Shown here: positions 17,463 through 26,550 of the stretch, piece after piece | Position numbering within the stretch: position 1 is the stretch's first letter | How the letters are laid out: the number at the start of each line of letters is the position of its first letter | NCBI GenBank assembly: GCA_946628545.1 | Contig: CAMOWU010000026.1 | Span: 1 to 36,577, forward strand | DNA: 36,577 nt | Direction of reading: 5' to 3' | Source of the DNA: an uncultured Bacteroides sp. | GTDB lineage: Bacteria > Bacteroidota > Bacteroidia > Bacteroidales > Bacteroidaceae | Position numbers and translations under genes: made by a program | The notes under the pieces: model-generated | Told to the model about the DNA's origin: nothing | Database searches by the model: none | The model's input: the letters and a program-made list of their open reading frames with translations, nothing else

Positions 17463-19061
17463 ATGAAACTACTGAAATATATATGCCTATCGGCTTTCGC
17501 TATGACTGCCGCTGGCTGCAGTGATTTTCTGGAGGAATACTCACAGGACAAATACTATGTCAGCTCCTGGAAAGACCTCAATGAACTGTTGTTGGGCGAC
17601 TGCTATATGCCTGCCGATAACACACAACGCACCGTCTGGTCGTCAACAACTTGCGCTAAAATCCATTATCTCGCCGACGAAATCCAAGACTTCAACAAAA
17701 GCGAGGGTGGCAACCAAGACATGGACGGACACGACCCTGTTTTCGGATACTACACGTGGCAACAGCGCACCGGACAGAACGAAACCTACTCCGATTTCCA
17801 CCCCGAGAACCAAGACTGGACAAAGCTCTACAAACTCATCAATGTTGCCAACAACATCATCGAAAGCGCCGAAGACATCCCACAAAACGATGACGAAGAA
17901 CGACAGGGCTACCTCAAAGTGACTGGTGAGGCCCGTTTCCTGCGCGCATACTATTATTTCTATCTTGCCAACCTCTATGGCAAGCCTTACCATCCCGATA
18001 GCGCCAAAGTAGATCTGGCTGTGCCCATCAAAACCAGTTCAGAGGTGGAAGACAAGAAATTCCAGCGCAACACCGTTCAGGAAGTCTATGACCTTGTCCT
18101 CTCCGACCTGCTCATCGCCGAACAGAACCTCTCACGCTATACTTCGCCTCAACCTTCCATCTACCGAGCCGACAGTGTGGCGGCACAACTGCTCCTGAGC
18201 CGCGTCTATCTCTACATGCAGAACTGGAGCAAAGCAGAGGAATACGCCGACAAAGTCATCAAGGCCCACCCCGCACTTCGCAACCTCAACACCGACATGA
18301 GCACCTTCGCTGTGGCCAGCAACGAGGAGAACATCTTCTCCATGGGGGGAGATGACCTGCCTTGCGCTTTCGTCAACGCCACCCAGTCGTTCGCCGTCGA
18401 TAACGAACTCTACTATGCCTACGACTCAGAGGATCTCAGGCGAACACTCTGGTACTGGCATAAAGGCACCTTCACAGGACTCACCAAGGTGGCCCCGCGT
18501 GTTGGAGGATGGTTCGGACAAGAAAGAGAGCCATCCAGCTCCGACTACTACCTCAATATGTTCTACAACTCACACGAAGGCCTGCAACCAGAGGTGTCGA
18601 GCATGTTTCTCATGCGTTCTGCAGAAGCCTATCTCAACAAGGCAGAGGCCTTGGCTTATCAAGGCAAGTATGACGAGGCTCGCAACACCGTCAACACATT
18701 GCGGTGGTATCGATTCAGAACACGTGCAGATGAGAAACGAGTATTGACATCCACAGGCACAGAACTCATCGACGACATACGCAACGAGCGCCGTCTGGAA
18801 CTGGCCCTGGAAGGACACCGCTGGTTCGACCTACGTCGCTACCTGGTTTGCAGCGTACATCCCGACTCCAAGGAAATTGTTCACTACTACACCTATTACC
18901 GTGATCGCTACGAGAGCGAGATCACCGCCTACCGCAAGTTCACACTTCAGAAATGGGATCCAGCCTACACGCTCAACATCCCACATGAGGTGATTGAGTT
19001 CAACACGGGCATGACCCAGAACTACCGCCCATGGCGAACCTACGAAGATGTGGAATTCTAA
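17463..19061 (+). CDS. SusD/RagB-family outer-membrane lipoprotein
   Basis: The 532-residue lipoprotein has a signal peptide ending AAGC with lipidated Cys19. SusD hallmarks follow: the helical TPR-like segment with GEARFLRAYYYFYLANLYG, a YLNKAEALA repeat near the C-terminal part and NERRLELALEGHRWFDLRRY before the end. SusD proteins cap the SusC barrel and bind the cargo at the cell surface. It is directly downstream of susC, the obligate pairing. The binding specificity is not readable from sequence. Confidence 0.95.
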   Translation: MKLLKYICLSAFAMTAAGCSDFLEEYSQDKYYVSSWKDLNELLLGDCYMPADNTQRTVWSSTTCAKIHYLADEIQDFNKSEGGNQDMDGHDPVFGYYTWQQRTGQNETYSDFHPENQDWTKLYKLINVANNIIESAEDIPQNDDEERQGYLKVTGEARFLRAYYYFYLANLYGKPYHPDSAKVDLAVPIKTSSEVEDKKFQRNTVQEVYDLVLSDLLIAEQNLSRYTSPQPSIYRADSVAAQLLLSRVYLYMQNWSKAEEYADKVIKAHPALRNLNTDMSTFAVASNEENIFSMGGDDLPCAFVNATQSFAVDNELYYAYDSEDLRRTLWYWHKGTFTGLTKVAPRVGGWFGQEREPSSSDYYLNMFYNSHEGLQPEVSSMFLMRSAEAYLNKAEALAYQGKYDEARNTVNTLRWYRFRTRADEKRVLTSTGTELIDDIRNERRLELALEGHRWFDLRRYLVCSVHPDSKEIVHYYTYYRDRYESEITAYRKFTLQKWDPAYTLNIPHEVIEFNTGMTQNYRPWRTYEDVEF

Positions 19062-19080
19062 ACTTCTAAACACGACGACA

Positions 19081-20016
19081 ATGAAAGCAAGATTATATAT
19101 TTGGATGATGGCAGGAGCTATCACGGCTTTGGCTGCCTGCAGCGGGGAGGACAGCCTCGACACTGACCCAAAGCCCCTCGACATGACAACCAACTTCATA
19201 CCTGCTGACAACGACAACAGCGAGGAAGCACAGATGAGAAGGGAGTTCTACAATAGAAACCAAAGCTACCTCCTCTTCAACGACACACTTCGCCACGAAT
19301 ACCTCGGCCTCGACTTCAACGGCGACTCGACCTACTTCACCGAACTGCTCGACATTGGCTATGATGTGGGGGCTAACAGCAACAACAGTGGAACAGAGCG
19401 CTACTACTACCAGCACTTGAGCACAGTCGAGAACAAGCAAAAAGCAGTGGATTATCTCGAAAACTACATCCTGCCCCATATCGGCAATTCCATACAGCCT
19501 TTCTCTTGGTTGCTTACAGATAAGATCACAAAATACACAGTGAGTACAAGGGCCACAACCAACCCATACGCTGTGTCGGGACAACGATGCATCGCCGTTG
19601 CGGTATTCCCGCTCTGGTCAATCAAGAACGAAAACCAACTCGCTTCCTTCACCCGACAGATTCTGATCATCATCATACAGAAAATCGTCACAAACAACAG
19701 CAGCAAATTCGACGACTTCTATCTCATCAGCGACAGAGACTACAACAACACTTTCAATGCGGAGGGTATCACCAATGAGGAAAACACCGACTTACTGGCT
19801 CAAGCTGGGTTCATCGTAAGAGGAAAAAGCGACTCCTGGGGCACTATGATGAACGGAAAGTACCCCAATCGAACCGACGACCTCAACTCCTTCGCCCGAC
19901 AGACCATCAACCGAACCAGGGAGCAGATCCTGACTCAATACGCCGACTACCCCAAGGTGCTGCAGAAAGACAGCATCATCAGAGCCACACTCACATCGCT
20001 GGGATATGTCTATTAA
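19081..20016 (+). CDS. Lipoprotein resembling zinc metallopeptidase Mx1 family, active site degenerate
   Basis: The 311-residue lipoprotein (LAAC, Cys20) lies 19 bp after susD. Its layout matches the putative zinc-binding metallopeptidases (Peptidase_Mx1-like) often encoded after SusCD: a FELLDIGYD-like region, then a helix followed by F..…LIS..Y, a GFI segment and a DD-F-A helix near the end. Where those proteins carry HEFGHILHQ, this one has RQILIIIIQ (residues 192-200), so all three His/Glu ligand positions are lost. By sequence it should not be a peptidase and may be a binding partner on the cell surface. The family link is my alignment by eye, so it is moderate; the absence of any HExxH is certain. 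I chose the ATG at 19081 over an in-frame upstream ATG at 19048 that overlaps susD. Confidence 0.6.
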   Translation: MKARLYIWMMAGAITALAACSGEDSLDTDPKPLDMTTNFIPADNDNSEEAQMRREFYNRNQSYLLFNDTLRHEYLGLDFNGDSTYFTELLDIGYDVGANSNNSGTERYYYQHLSTVENKQKAVDYLENYILPHIGNSIQPFSWLLTDKITKYTVSTRATTNPYAVSGQRCIAVAVFPLWSIKNENQLASFTRQILIIIIQKIVTNNSSKFDDFYLISDRDYNNTFNAEGITNEENTDLLAQAGFIVRGKSDSWGTMMNGKYPNRTDDLNSFARQTINRTREQILTQYADYPKVLQKDSIIRATLTSLGYVY

Positions 20017-20044
20017 CACATTATTATATTTAAAGAATATCAAG

Positions 20045-20743
20045 ATGAAACATCTACTCTATAGCCTGATGCTGACCACAGCAGTAGCCATTTGCGTCTG
20101 CTCATGCAGCGACGACGACAACGACCCCACGAGAGTGACCCCAACCATCACAGGTACATTCATCGATGAACGCGACAGTTTTGAATACCACTGGGTGAGG
20201 ATCGGCAAACTCGACTGGAGCTGCGAAAACCTCCACTACGACCTTGGTAATAGCGCAAAATGCCAGATTTACCAACCGGCATGGGCCGATGGAAGCCCCA
20301 CCCCTATCGATATCTATTCAGAGAAGTATGGACGCCTCTACACCGTCAGCGGTGCCATCGAATCCATTCCCGAAGGCTGGCGACTACCCACAGACGCTGA
20401 CTGGCAGCAACTGGAACAAGCATTCGGCATGTCGGCCGACGAGACCAACAAAAGAGAATGGCGAGGCAACATCGCACAACTGCTCCTTGAAAAAGGCGAA
20501 GGCACAGCCAACCTCGGCATCCAACTTTGTGGCTACACCAGCATCCACGACCACACCACACGTACCGACTGGCTCTATATGTCGGTATTTGGTTACTACT
20601 GGACAGCCACGACCGACACTGCGAAAAACGATGTGTCTTCCTTCTACCGCAAGTTGGCCTACAACAAGAAAGAAGTCTATCGCGAAAGCACTGAAGCAGA
20701 GAAGTATTTCTTCAGCGTGCGCTTTGTCAGAGACGCTCAATAG
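20045..20743 (+). CDS. FISUMP-domain lipoprotein
   Basis: The 232-residue lipoprotein has a signal peptide ending VCSC (lipidated Cys near 20) and an Asp-rich tether. It carries the pattern of the Fibrobacter succinogenes major paralogous domain (FISUMP): IGKLDWSCENLHY, GRLYTVSGAIESIPEGWRLPTDADWQQLE, YYWTAT and the closing VRFVRD. The domain has a C-type-lectin-like look and occurs in surface lipoproteins of gut Bacteroidetes; its ligand is unknown. It follows the metallopeptidase-like gene by 28 bp and is probably a surface accessory of the SusCD complex (inference). I used the ATG at 20045; an earlier ATG at 20006 overlaps the previous gene. Confidence 0.8.
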   Translation: MKHLLYSLMLTTAVAICVCSCSDDDNDPTRVTPTITGTFIDERDSFEYHWVRIGKLDWSCENLHYDLGNSAKCQIYQPAWADGSPTPIDIYSEKYGRLYTVSGAIESIPEGWRLPTDADWQQLEQAFGMSADETNKREWRGNIAQLLLEKGEGTANLGIQLCGYTSIHDHTTRTDWLYMSVFGYYWTATTDTAKNDVSSFYRKLAYNKKEVYRESTEAEKYFFSVRFVRDAQ

Positions 20744-20823
20744 CAGAACTACAACGCAGCAAGAATTGACAGACTACTACATAATACTATACAATCTATA
20801 AAAAATATTACTTACTATCTCCA

Positions 20824-22230
20824 ATGAAAAAATTGACTCTCGCCCTCATGGCTCTGCTGCCCTTGAGCATGACAGGACAGACCACACTGGTCAAAGGCAA
20901 ACTCGTGGGTTATACACCTGCCGACACACTTGTCTATTTCGTACAAAGCGACAACCGAAACGGCTACCAGAACATTGAGGTGAATAAAAACGGCACGTTC
21001 ACCATCAACGACAACATCGACCAACCAACAACCCTCTCCATCATCAAGACCTCCAATGGCGATAGAGACGGAGTGGTGATCCTCTACGCCGACCCGAAGA
21101 ACCCTCTGGATGTGGTCATCAAACCAGGGAAAGACATTCTCGGCGACGAGTGCCTCACGGCTGAGTTCAAAGGCAAAAACGCCAACCGATCCACTTTCGA
21201 GAACATCTCATGGTATAACTACACAGGATCCCAAATCTTCTCCGACAAAGGCTTCAGCACCTTGGCCGACTTCAATGCCCTTCAGAAATACATCGAGCAA
21301 AGATACGCTCCCATGAAGAAAGCACTGAAAGGCATCAAGGACGACAAAGCCTACGTGGAAAAAGAGATGGAAGTACTTGACAACCAGACGAAGAGAATCA
21401 ACTATGCCTACGCCATCTATCAAGAGCAACACGGGCACCACATGACTGGCGACAAAGGGTTCATGGATATGCTGGAGGCTATCGACCTCAACGACACCAC
21501 CAACCTGCAAGACGCCGTAGGATACATCGACTGGAAATACGCTTCCAACCCCACCGTCTATTCGCCCCTGGACGAAGACGCCACCAAACTGCGACTTGCG
21601 CGCGAATTGTTCTCCAACCAGGACCAGCGCAACAAGATTGCCGACCAACTCATCTACGGCAAACTCTTCCTCGCCTCCTGGGGCTACGACCTGGCCAGCG
21701 AAGAGATGGCACCTTTCTACGATGAATACGAGAAAACCAGCACCGACACCACCTACACCCGTCTCATTGCCGAACAGAGAGCAAAGATGGAGCTGAACAA
21801 ACCCGGGCAGGAGGCACTCTCATTCAGTCTCAACGACGAAAACGACGAGAGCTACGATTTCCGCGACATCGTGGGAGGCGGCAAAGTGACCTACATCGAC
21901 TTCTGGGCCACATGGTGCGGGCCATGCAAACGCGAAAACCCCTTCCTCGCCAAACTCTACGAGGAATACAAGGACAACCCTGGCATCCGCATCGTCAGCA
22001 TCTCCATCGACACCAACGTCAAGGCATGGAAAGAGATGATTGGCAATGAAAAACCAGGATGGGAACAGTACAATATACCCGACCCCGAAAACAGTGCGGG
22101 ACTCTCGGGCTACAACATCAACTCCATACCACGTTTCATGCTCTTCGACAAGAACGGAAACCTGGTGAAATCCAGCGCACCACGCCCCTCAGCACCCGAA
22201 GTGAAAGACGTGATCAACGCACTGCTCTAA
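20824..22230 (+). CDS. TlpA-like thiol-disulfide oxidoreductase (secreted)
   Basis: The 468-residue protein has a signal peptide ending SMTG before Q19, an N-terminal beta-rich DUF4369-like region, a long helical middle, and a C-terminal thioredoxin-fold domain with W364-C-G-P-C368 in FWATWCGPCKRENPF and a cis-Pro segment (INSIPRFMLFDKNG). Such periplasmic proteins reduce or isomerise disulfides in exported proteins or cytochromes. Here it sits in the SusCD operon, 80 bp after the FISUMP gene, so the partner may be a lipoprotein of this locus (inference). It is longer than classic TlpA because of the extra N-terminal domains, as is usual in Bacteroidetes. Confidence 0.88.
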   Translation: MKKLTLALMALLPLSMTGQTTLVKGKLVGYTPADTLVYFVQSDNRNGYQNIEVNKNGTFTINDNIDQPTTLSIIKTSNGDRDGVVILYADPKNPLDVVIKPGKDILGDECLTAEFKGKNANRSTFENISWYNYTGSQIFSDKGFSTLADFNALQKYIEQRYAPMKKALKGIKDDKAYVEKEMEVLDNQTKRINYAYAIYQEQHGHHMTGDKGFMDMLEAIDLNDTTNLQDAVGYIDWKYASNPTVYSPLDEDATKLRLARELFSNQDQRNKIADQLIYGKLFLASWGYDLASEEMAPFYDEYEKTSTDTTYTRLIAEQRAKMELNKPGQEALSFSLNDENDESYDFRDIVGGGKVTYIDFWATWCGPCKRENPFLAKLYEEYKDNPGIRIVSISIDTNVKAWKEMIGNEKPGWEQYNIPDPENSAGLSGYNINSIPRFMLFDKNGNLVKSSAPRPSAPEVKDVINALL

Positions 22231-22249
22231 CACAAGACACTCATTGACT

Positions 22250-23608
22250 ATGTGGAAGAAAGCCGCGACATTCTTGCTGACATTCTGCGTCTTTGCTATG
22301 GCAATGGCGCAAGGACCGGAAGATGCTGACTTTTCAGCAACTGCCGATACCACGAAGAATGCCGCAGCCGACTCCTCCACCATCATTGCATCGCTCTTGG
22401 TCACCTCGCCCGACAGGACTGCATGGGGGGTATGCGGGCATGCCGCCCTGCGACTGCAAAGCCCTGAGAACGACCTTGACTGGGTGTTCAGTTACGAAGT
22501 GCCCAAGCCAGAGAACCAACTCTACCTCTTCCTCTCAGGCACACTGCAAGAGACATTGGTGGCCGTTCCAACAGCAGCTTATATGGAGCCATGCAGGCAG
22601 AAAGACCGCACCCTCACCGAATATATCCTCAACCTTCCACACCCCACCAAACAACGACTGTGGATGATTGTTGACAAGCAACTGGAACGAGGCATCGAAC
22701 GCCCCTACGACTACATCAACCATGGGTGTGCACGCGAAGTCATTTATCTGGTGGAGCAAGCACTCACTACAGGAGCAATTCAGTATGGCGAGTTGCCGCA
22801 GGAACTGCAATGCAGGCGCAGAGACATCTTCAGCCACTCCATCTCTGAGAGCAAATGGTGGAGAAGCCTCTGGTCGTTCGTCTTTGGAGAAACCGACGAC
22901 AGACATCTGTCCACCGAAGACCGACTGATGATTCCTGCCCATCTGGCCCAAGCGTGGAGCCAGGCACAAGTGGCAGATAGCACAGGACATCTTCAGCCCT
23001 TGATGACAGGCGAGACAAATGTACTGGTCAAAGGCAACTACCACCCCCGAAACGGATGGCTGACCCCAGAACTGGTTTTCACATTGTTGCTCATCATCGT
23101 GGCTGTCATCACGGCAATGGACATAAGGGCATTAAGGTCTTTTGGGTCTTTAAAGTCATTAGGATCTTTAGGGCCAGGCAAAGGATGGAGCTCATTATTG
23201 ATAGACGTGGTGCTGGTTGCCTTGCAAACCTTGCCAGGACTATTCCTCACCTACCTCCTTTTCTTTTCGCGGCTCGTGGCCACCGACTGGAACTGGCTCT
23301 ACGTCATCTTCAATCCGCTACCGCTGCTGTTGCTATGCATCGACTGGCTAAAACACTTCACCCACACAACCTGGGCAAAGATTTATCTCTGCTACGCAGT
23401 CATCCTGACTCTATTCATAGTTGGTGGCATAGCACTGTCAGCACTGACGTCGGTCATCCAGACCATCCAACCCATAGAATATCTCATGGCGCTTGCGTTC
23501 TTGATGAGATGCATCTATAAGTGTGGCCTGCATCGATCCCTTCATGACATTCAGAACACAAAAAATACTCAGAACATCAATAAAAGGAATCCCAAACAAA
23601 CCAATTAA
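22250..23608 (+). CDS. lnb: Lipoprotein N-acyltransferase Lnb-like (DUF4105)
   Basis: The 452-residue protein has a signal sequence ending AMA before Q21, a periplasmic DUF4105 domain with GVCGHAALRL (His64) and YDYINHGCAREV (Cys160), then about five membrane segments from residue 272 on. DUF4105 is now associated with Lnb, which adds the third acyl chain to lipoproteins in Bacteroidetes; the Cys/His pair fits a thioester mechanism. The window encodes at least six lipoproteins that could be substrates. Oddly, residues 294-308, directly after the first membrane segment, are five tripeptides ending in SLG-SLG and encoded by a 9-bp DNA repeat that also occurs between susC and susD. An in-frame TTG at 22244 is less likely than the ATG. 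Confidence 0.8.
   Translation: MWKKAATFLLTFCVFAMAMAQGPEDADFSATADTTKNAAADSSTIIASLLVTSPDRTAWGVCGHAALRLQSPENDLDWVFSYEVPKPENQLYLFLSGTLQETLVAVPTAAYMEPCRQKDRTLTEYILNLPHPTKQRLWMIVDKQLERGIERPYDYINHGCAREVIYLVEQALTTGAIQYGELPQELQCRRRDIFSHSISESKWWRSLWSFVFGETDDRHLSTEDRLMIPAHLAQAWSQAQVADSTGHLQPLMTGETNVLVKGNYHPRNGWLTPELVFTLLLIIVAVITAMDIRALRSFGSLKSLGSLGPGKGWSSLLIDVVLVALQTLPGLFLTYLLFFSRLVATDWNWLYVIFNPLPLLLLCIDWLKHFTHTTWAKIYLCYAVILTLFIVGGIALSALTSVIQTIQPIEYLMALAFLMRCIYKCGLHRSLHDIQNTKNTQNINKRNPKQTN
23129..23173. repeat. In-frame 9-bp repeat inside lnb (five units)
   Basis: Five 9-bp units of TCTTTAGGG type occupy exactly fifteen codons (ALR-SFG-SLK-SLG-SLG). Reverse-complemented, the unit is the GACCCTAAG unit of the array at 17406-17450. 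Confidence 0.9.
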
Positions 23609-23626
23609 CTATTTAAAAACCTATTT

Positions 23627-25309
23627 ATGAAACAGTTTTTACTTTCAAGCAAGAGAATGGCGCTTGCCTTGGTAGCCACAATGGCCACGCTAAGCGCATT
23701 CGCCACTACCGATGAGAACTACTATTGGCACTACAACGACGTGACTGCCTATCCAACAGGAAAGGGAACAGTCTATGGTACTGACGTTTACGGTGCAGAA
23801 CCAACTGCCGAGCAGTATGCTGAGACCAGCACCGTCCAGTTCGTGGTGCAAGGTATGCCATCCAAGAGTGTCTATCTCTATGCCCAGCCTGCTGAAGGCT
23901 ACCTCTTTGCAGGTTGGTACGGCGATGGTGGCAACACCCTCATTTCTCTCGACAACCCTGCCTCTGTGACCGACAACTGCAAGATCTCCACAGCCGACTA
24001 CGATGAGGAGAATCCCAACTACGGTTTTGAGCCCGACACCGTTTTCTACGGCTATTTCGCCAAAGTGGTGATTGGCTACAAGCCCAACCAAGAAAAACTG
24101 GGTACAGCCACCATCGACAAAGTGGCCAATGACCTTGGCGACGAGGTGACACTCACTGCCACTCCCAACGAGACCTATCAGTCGGTGTTCGCAGGATGGG
24201 TGAAAGAAGGCACTACCGACACCATCAAGACCAACCCGCTGACCCTCAAGGTGACTGAGGCTGCAAAGTACAACGCTTACTTCACCAGCCCATACGCACA
24301 GACCGTAATATTCCCCGAGGACGAGGATGGCTACATGATCTACAGCAACAACACCTACTGGTCTCAGCTGCCCGACAACTTCAACACAATGTCGTTCTAT
24401 GGTGCCAACTTCAATGAATCACGCGACACCATCAACGCTCAAATCGCAGGATATGGCATCTACCGCGCCACTGGTTTCATCATCTACGGCCGTGGCGAGG
24501 GCACCATCGTTTCCGACCCAGAGAGCACCACTCAGCAGCCCGACTCAGCCAACTTGCTCAAACCAGCTGGCCCTTACGGAACAGACATCACCGAACTGCC
24601 ACAGAACAATGGCGAGAAGTACTATGTATGGAACGAGTCGAAGCGCTACTTCCAGCGCGCCAATGAAGGCTACCTGCCCGTAGGCTCCGCTTACCTGTCG
24701 ATCAACGACACTCTGAACGTGACCAGCGACATCATCTACATCAGCCAGCTGGCAGACTTCTATGCCAACGGCGGTGGTGAGGAAGTGAACGACGACATCG
24801 TCATCATCCCTCTCGACAACACTTGGGGCAACTGGAACGGCGCTGAGTCTTACACTGTGAATGAGGATGGCACCTTGACCTTCAACACCCAGCAGTGGGG
24901 CGGTCTGAATAAGTGGCTCGGAGGTGTTGACTGGAGCGAATACAGTGAACTCGTCATGGAGTATGTTGAGCCTGTCAGCTTTGGTACCCAGCTCTTCGTT
25001 CAGTACGACAACAAGAACGGCGGCGACGAGAATCAGACTGCTTGGTGCAACGCTGGCGAGCAGAAGGTATCCATCGCTCTCGACCCCACCTTCAAGGACA
25101 ATGTGAAGCAGTTCGCTCTCCAGGCTGCTGAAATTGGCACAGTTCAGATTGCCAAATGCTACCTGGTCAAGAACGGTGCATCTGCTATCAAGAACATCCA
25201 GACCATCAAGACTTCCGACAACGTGAGATACAACCTCGCCGGTCAGGTGGTTGACGGTAGCTACAAGGGCATCGTCATCATTGGTGGCAAGAAGTACCTC
25301 GTGAAGTAA
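23627..25309 (+). CDS. Secreted repeat protein with CBM-like region and C-terminal sorting-type motif
   Basis: The 560-residue protein has a signal peptide (LSAFA before TTDEN) and two InlB-type/bacterial-repeat segments: GYLFAGWYGDG near residue 90 and YQSVFAGWVKEG…AAKYNAYF near 185-220. A beta-rich part with WGNWNGAESYTVNEDGTLTF and GGVDWSEYSELVMEY (about 405-450) resembles carbohydrate-binding modules. The last 30 residues, VRYNLAGQVV…KGIVIIGGKKYLVK, form the short C-terminal domain common on exported Prevotella proteins, possibly a sorting signal related to type IX secretion. No catalytic motif is seen. It starts 18 bp after lnb. Function unknown; likely extracellular or surface. Confidence 0.7.
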   Translation: MKQFLLSSKRMALALVATMATLSAFATTDENYYWHYNDVTAYPTGKGTVYGTDVYGAEPTAEQYAETSTVQFVVQGMPSKSVYLYAQPAEGYLFAGWYGDGGNTLISLDNPASVTDNCKISTADYDEENPNYGFEPDTVFYGYFAKVVIGYKPNQEKLGTATIDKVANDLGDEVTLTATPNETYQSVFAGWVKEGTTDTIKTNPLTLKVTEAAKYNAYFTSPYAQTVIFPEDEDGYMIYSNNTYWSQLPDNFNTMSFYGANFNESRDTINAQIAGYGIYRATGFIIYGRGEGTIVSDPESTTQQPDSANLLKPAGPYGTDITELPQNNGEKYYVWNESKRYFQRANEGYLPVGSAYLSINDTLNVTSDIIYISQLADFYANGGGEEVNDDIVIIPLDNTWGNWNGAESYTVNEDGTLTFNTQQWGGLNKWLGGVDWSEYSELVMEYVEPVSFGTQLFVQYDNKNGGDENQTAWCNAGEQKVSIALDPTFKDNVKQFALQAAEIGTVQIAKCYLVKNGASAIKNIQTIKTSDNVRYNLAGQVVDGSYKGIVIIGGKKYLVK

Positions 25310-25326
25310 TATCCCATCTCTCTTTT

Positions 25327-25389
25327 CAAGGGCTATAGAGGCTATAGAAGCTATAGATACTATAGAAACTATAGTTGCTATAGCCCTTG
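25327..25389. repeat. 9-bp CTATAGANN array (six units) framed by a 12-bp inverted repeat
   Basis: Six 9-bp units, CTATAG plus three variable bases, run from 25333 to 25386. The ends form a perfect inverted repeat: CAAGGGCTATAG (25327-25338) and CTATAGCCCTTG (25378-25389). The RNA could fold into a hairpin with a loop of 39 nt, but there is no T-run after it. The same unit occurs around 28653-28970. Confidence 0.9.
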
Positions 25390-25434
25390 TCTCACTCTAA
25401 AAAAGAACCTTATACATAATATACTTACTATTCC

Positions 25435-26529
25435 ATGCGAAAAGATTTACTGACACTCGTTTTGCTTCTCGTCACGCTCTGCGGCTGCAGCCAGCAGAAA
25501 GAGGAGGAGTTCGTCATCCGCTGCAAAGCCAATGGCATGGCAGATGGCATCTCGGTAGGACTGCTGACACATGAGAACATGGAATCCGAGGAACTGGCAA
25601 CGGCAGTGGTCAAGAACGGAGAGTTCGAACTGAGGGGCAAGGTATCGCACCCACAACTCTGCACACTCGTGACCAACAACCTTGAAATCATCAAGGACGA
25701 GGTGGCCAAAGAGGACTACAGCCATGTTCACTGGACCTATACCCCAGTGTTTGTGAGCAACACGGAGATGACGCTCAATGTGACCGACTATCAGGACATC
25801 CCCGATGAAGCATGGACCGACAGGTTCAGCATCACTGGTGGACAGCCTCAGGCCGACTATACCAAATACATTCAGTTGACACGTGGCGCAGGCGAAGATT
25901 TGGCAGCACAGAACAAGGTGGCGTGGACTTTCATCAAGGACAACCCCACATCAGTGGTGTCGCTCTACCTGGCCAACAACATGCTGCGCAACGGCTACAA
26001 CCTCACCCTCGACTCCATCAAGTTGCTGGAGAGCTACATCAAGCCCAACGACGCTGACACACTGCGCTACGCCCAATTCCTCCGCAACAGCGAACTGGCA
26101 GAAGCTACAGCCGTAGGCAAACCCGTAGTGGACTTGCCCATGCAAGACCTTGATGGCAAACCATTCATGCTCAGCGAAGCACTGCCGCAGGGCAAAATCG
26201 TGCTGGTTGACTTCTGGGCAAGTTGGTGTGGCATCTGCCGTGCCGGCACACCGGCCATCAAGGAATGTGCCAAACGTCATCCGGAATCGTTTGCCGTGAT
26301 CGGTGTCTCCACCGACGAGAACTTGGACAAGTGGAAGAAAGCTGTGGAGGAGGAAAACTGCCCATGGCCACAGTACGTTTTGACCCCTGAGGGTGCCAAG
26401 GATTTCTATGAAAAGTACCAGACGATAGGAGTGCCTTACTACATCATCATCGACACCGAAGGTCATGTCATCTCCAACCCTGGCGGCACAGACGCAGCCG
26501 TGAAGATGATCGACCGCATCTGCGAATAA
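25435..26529 (+). CDS. TlpA-like thiol-disulfide oxidoreductase lipoprotein
   Basis: The 364-residue lipoprotein has a signal peptide ending LCGC (lipidated Cys near 16), an N-terminal DUF4369-like beta domain (EEEFVIRCKANGMADGISVGL), a helical linker and a C-terminal AhpC/TSA-thioredoxin domain. The redox motif is W264-C-G-I-C268 in FWASWCGIC, with Ile replacing the usual Pro; the cis-Pro loop is IGVPYYIIIDTEG. Changing the residue between the cysteines shifts the redox potential in known thioredoxins, so this enzyme may work differently from the CGPC paralogue at 20824. It is the last gene of the run and ends before a terminator hairpin. Confidence 0.88.
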   Translation: MRKDLLTLVLLLVTLCGCSQQKEEEFVIRCKANGMADGISVGLLTHENMESEELATAVVKNGEFELRGKVSHPQLCTLVTNNLEIIKDEVAKEDYSHVHWTYTPVFVSNTEMTLNVTDYQDIPDEAWTDRFSITGGQPQADYTKYIQLTRGAGEDLAAQNKVAWTFIKDNPTSVVSLYLANNMLRNGYNLTLDSIKLLESYIKPNDADTLRYAQFLRNSELAEATAVGKPVVDLPMQDLDGKPFMLSEALPQGKIVLVDFWASWCGICRAGTPAIKECAKRHPESFAVIGVSTDENLDKWKKAVEEENCPWPQYVLTPEGAKDFYEKYQTIGVPYYIIIDTEGHVISNPGGTDAAVKMIDRICE

Positions 26530-26550
26530 AGCAGAAAAACTGGTGACAAC

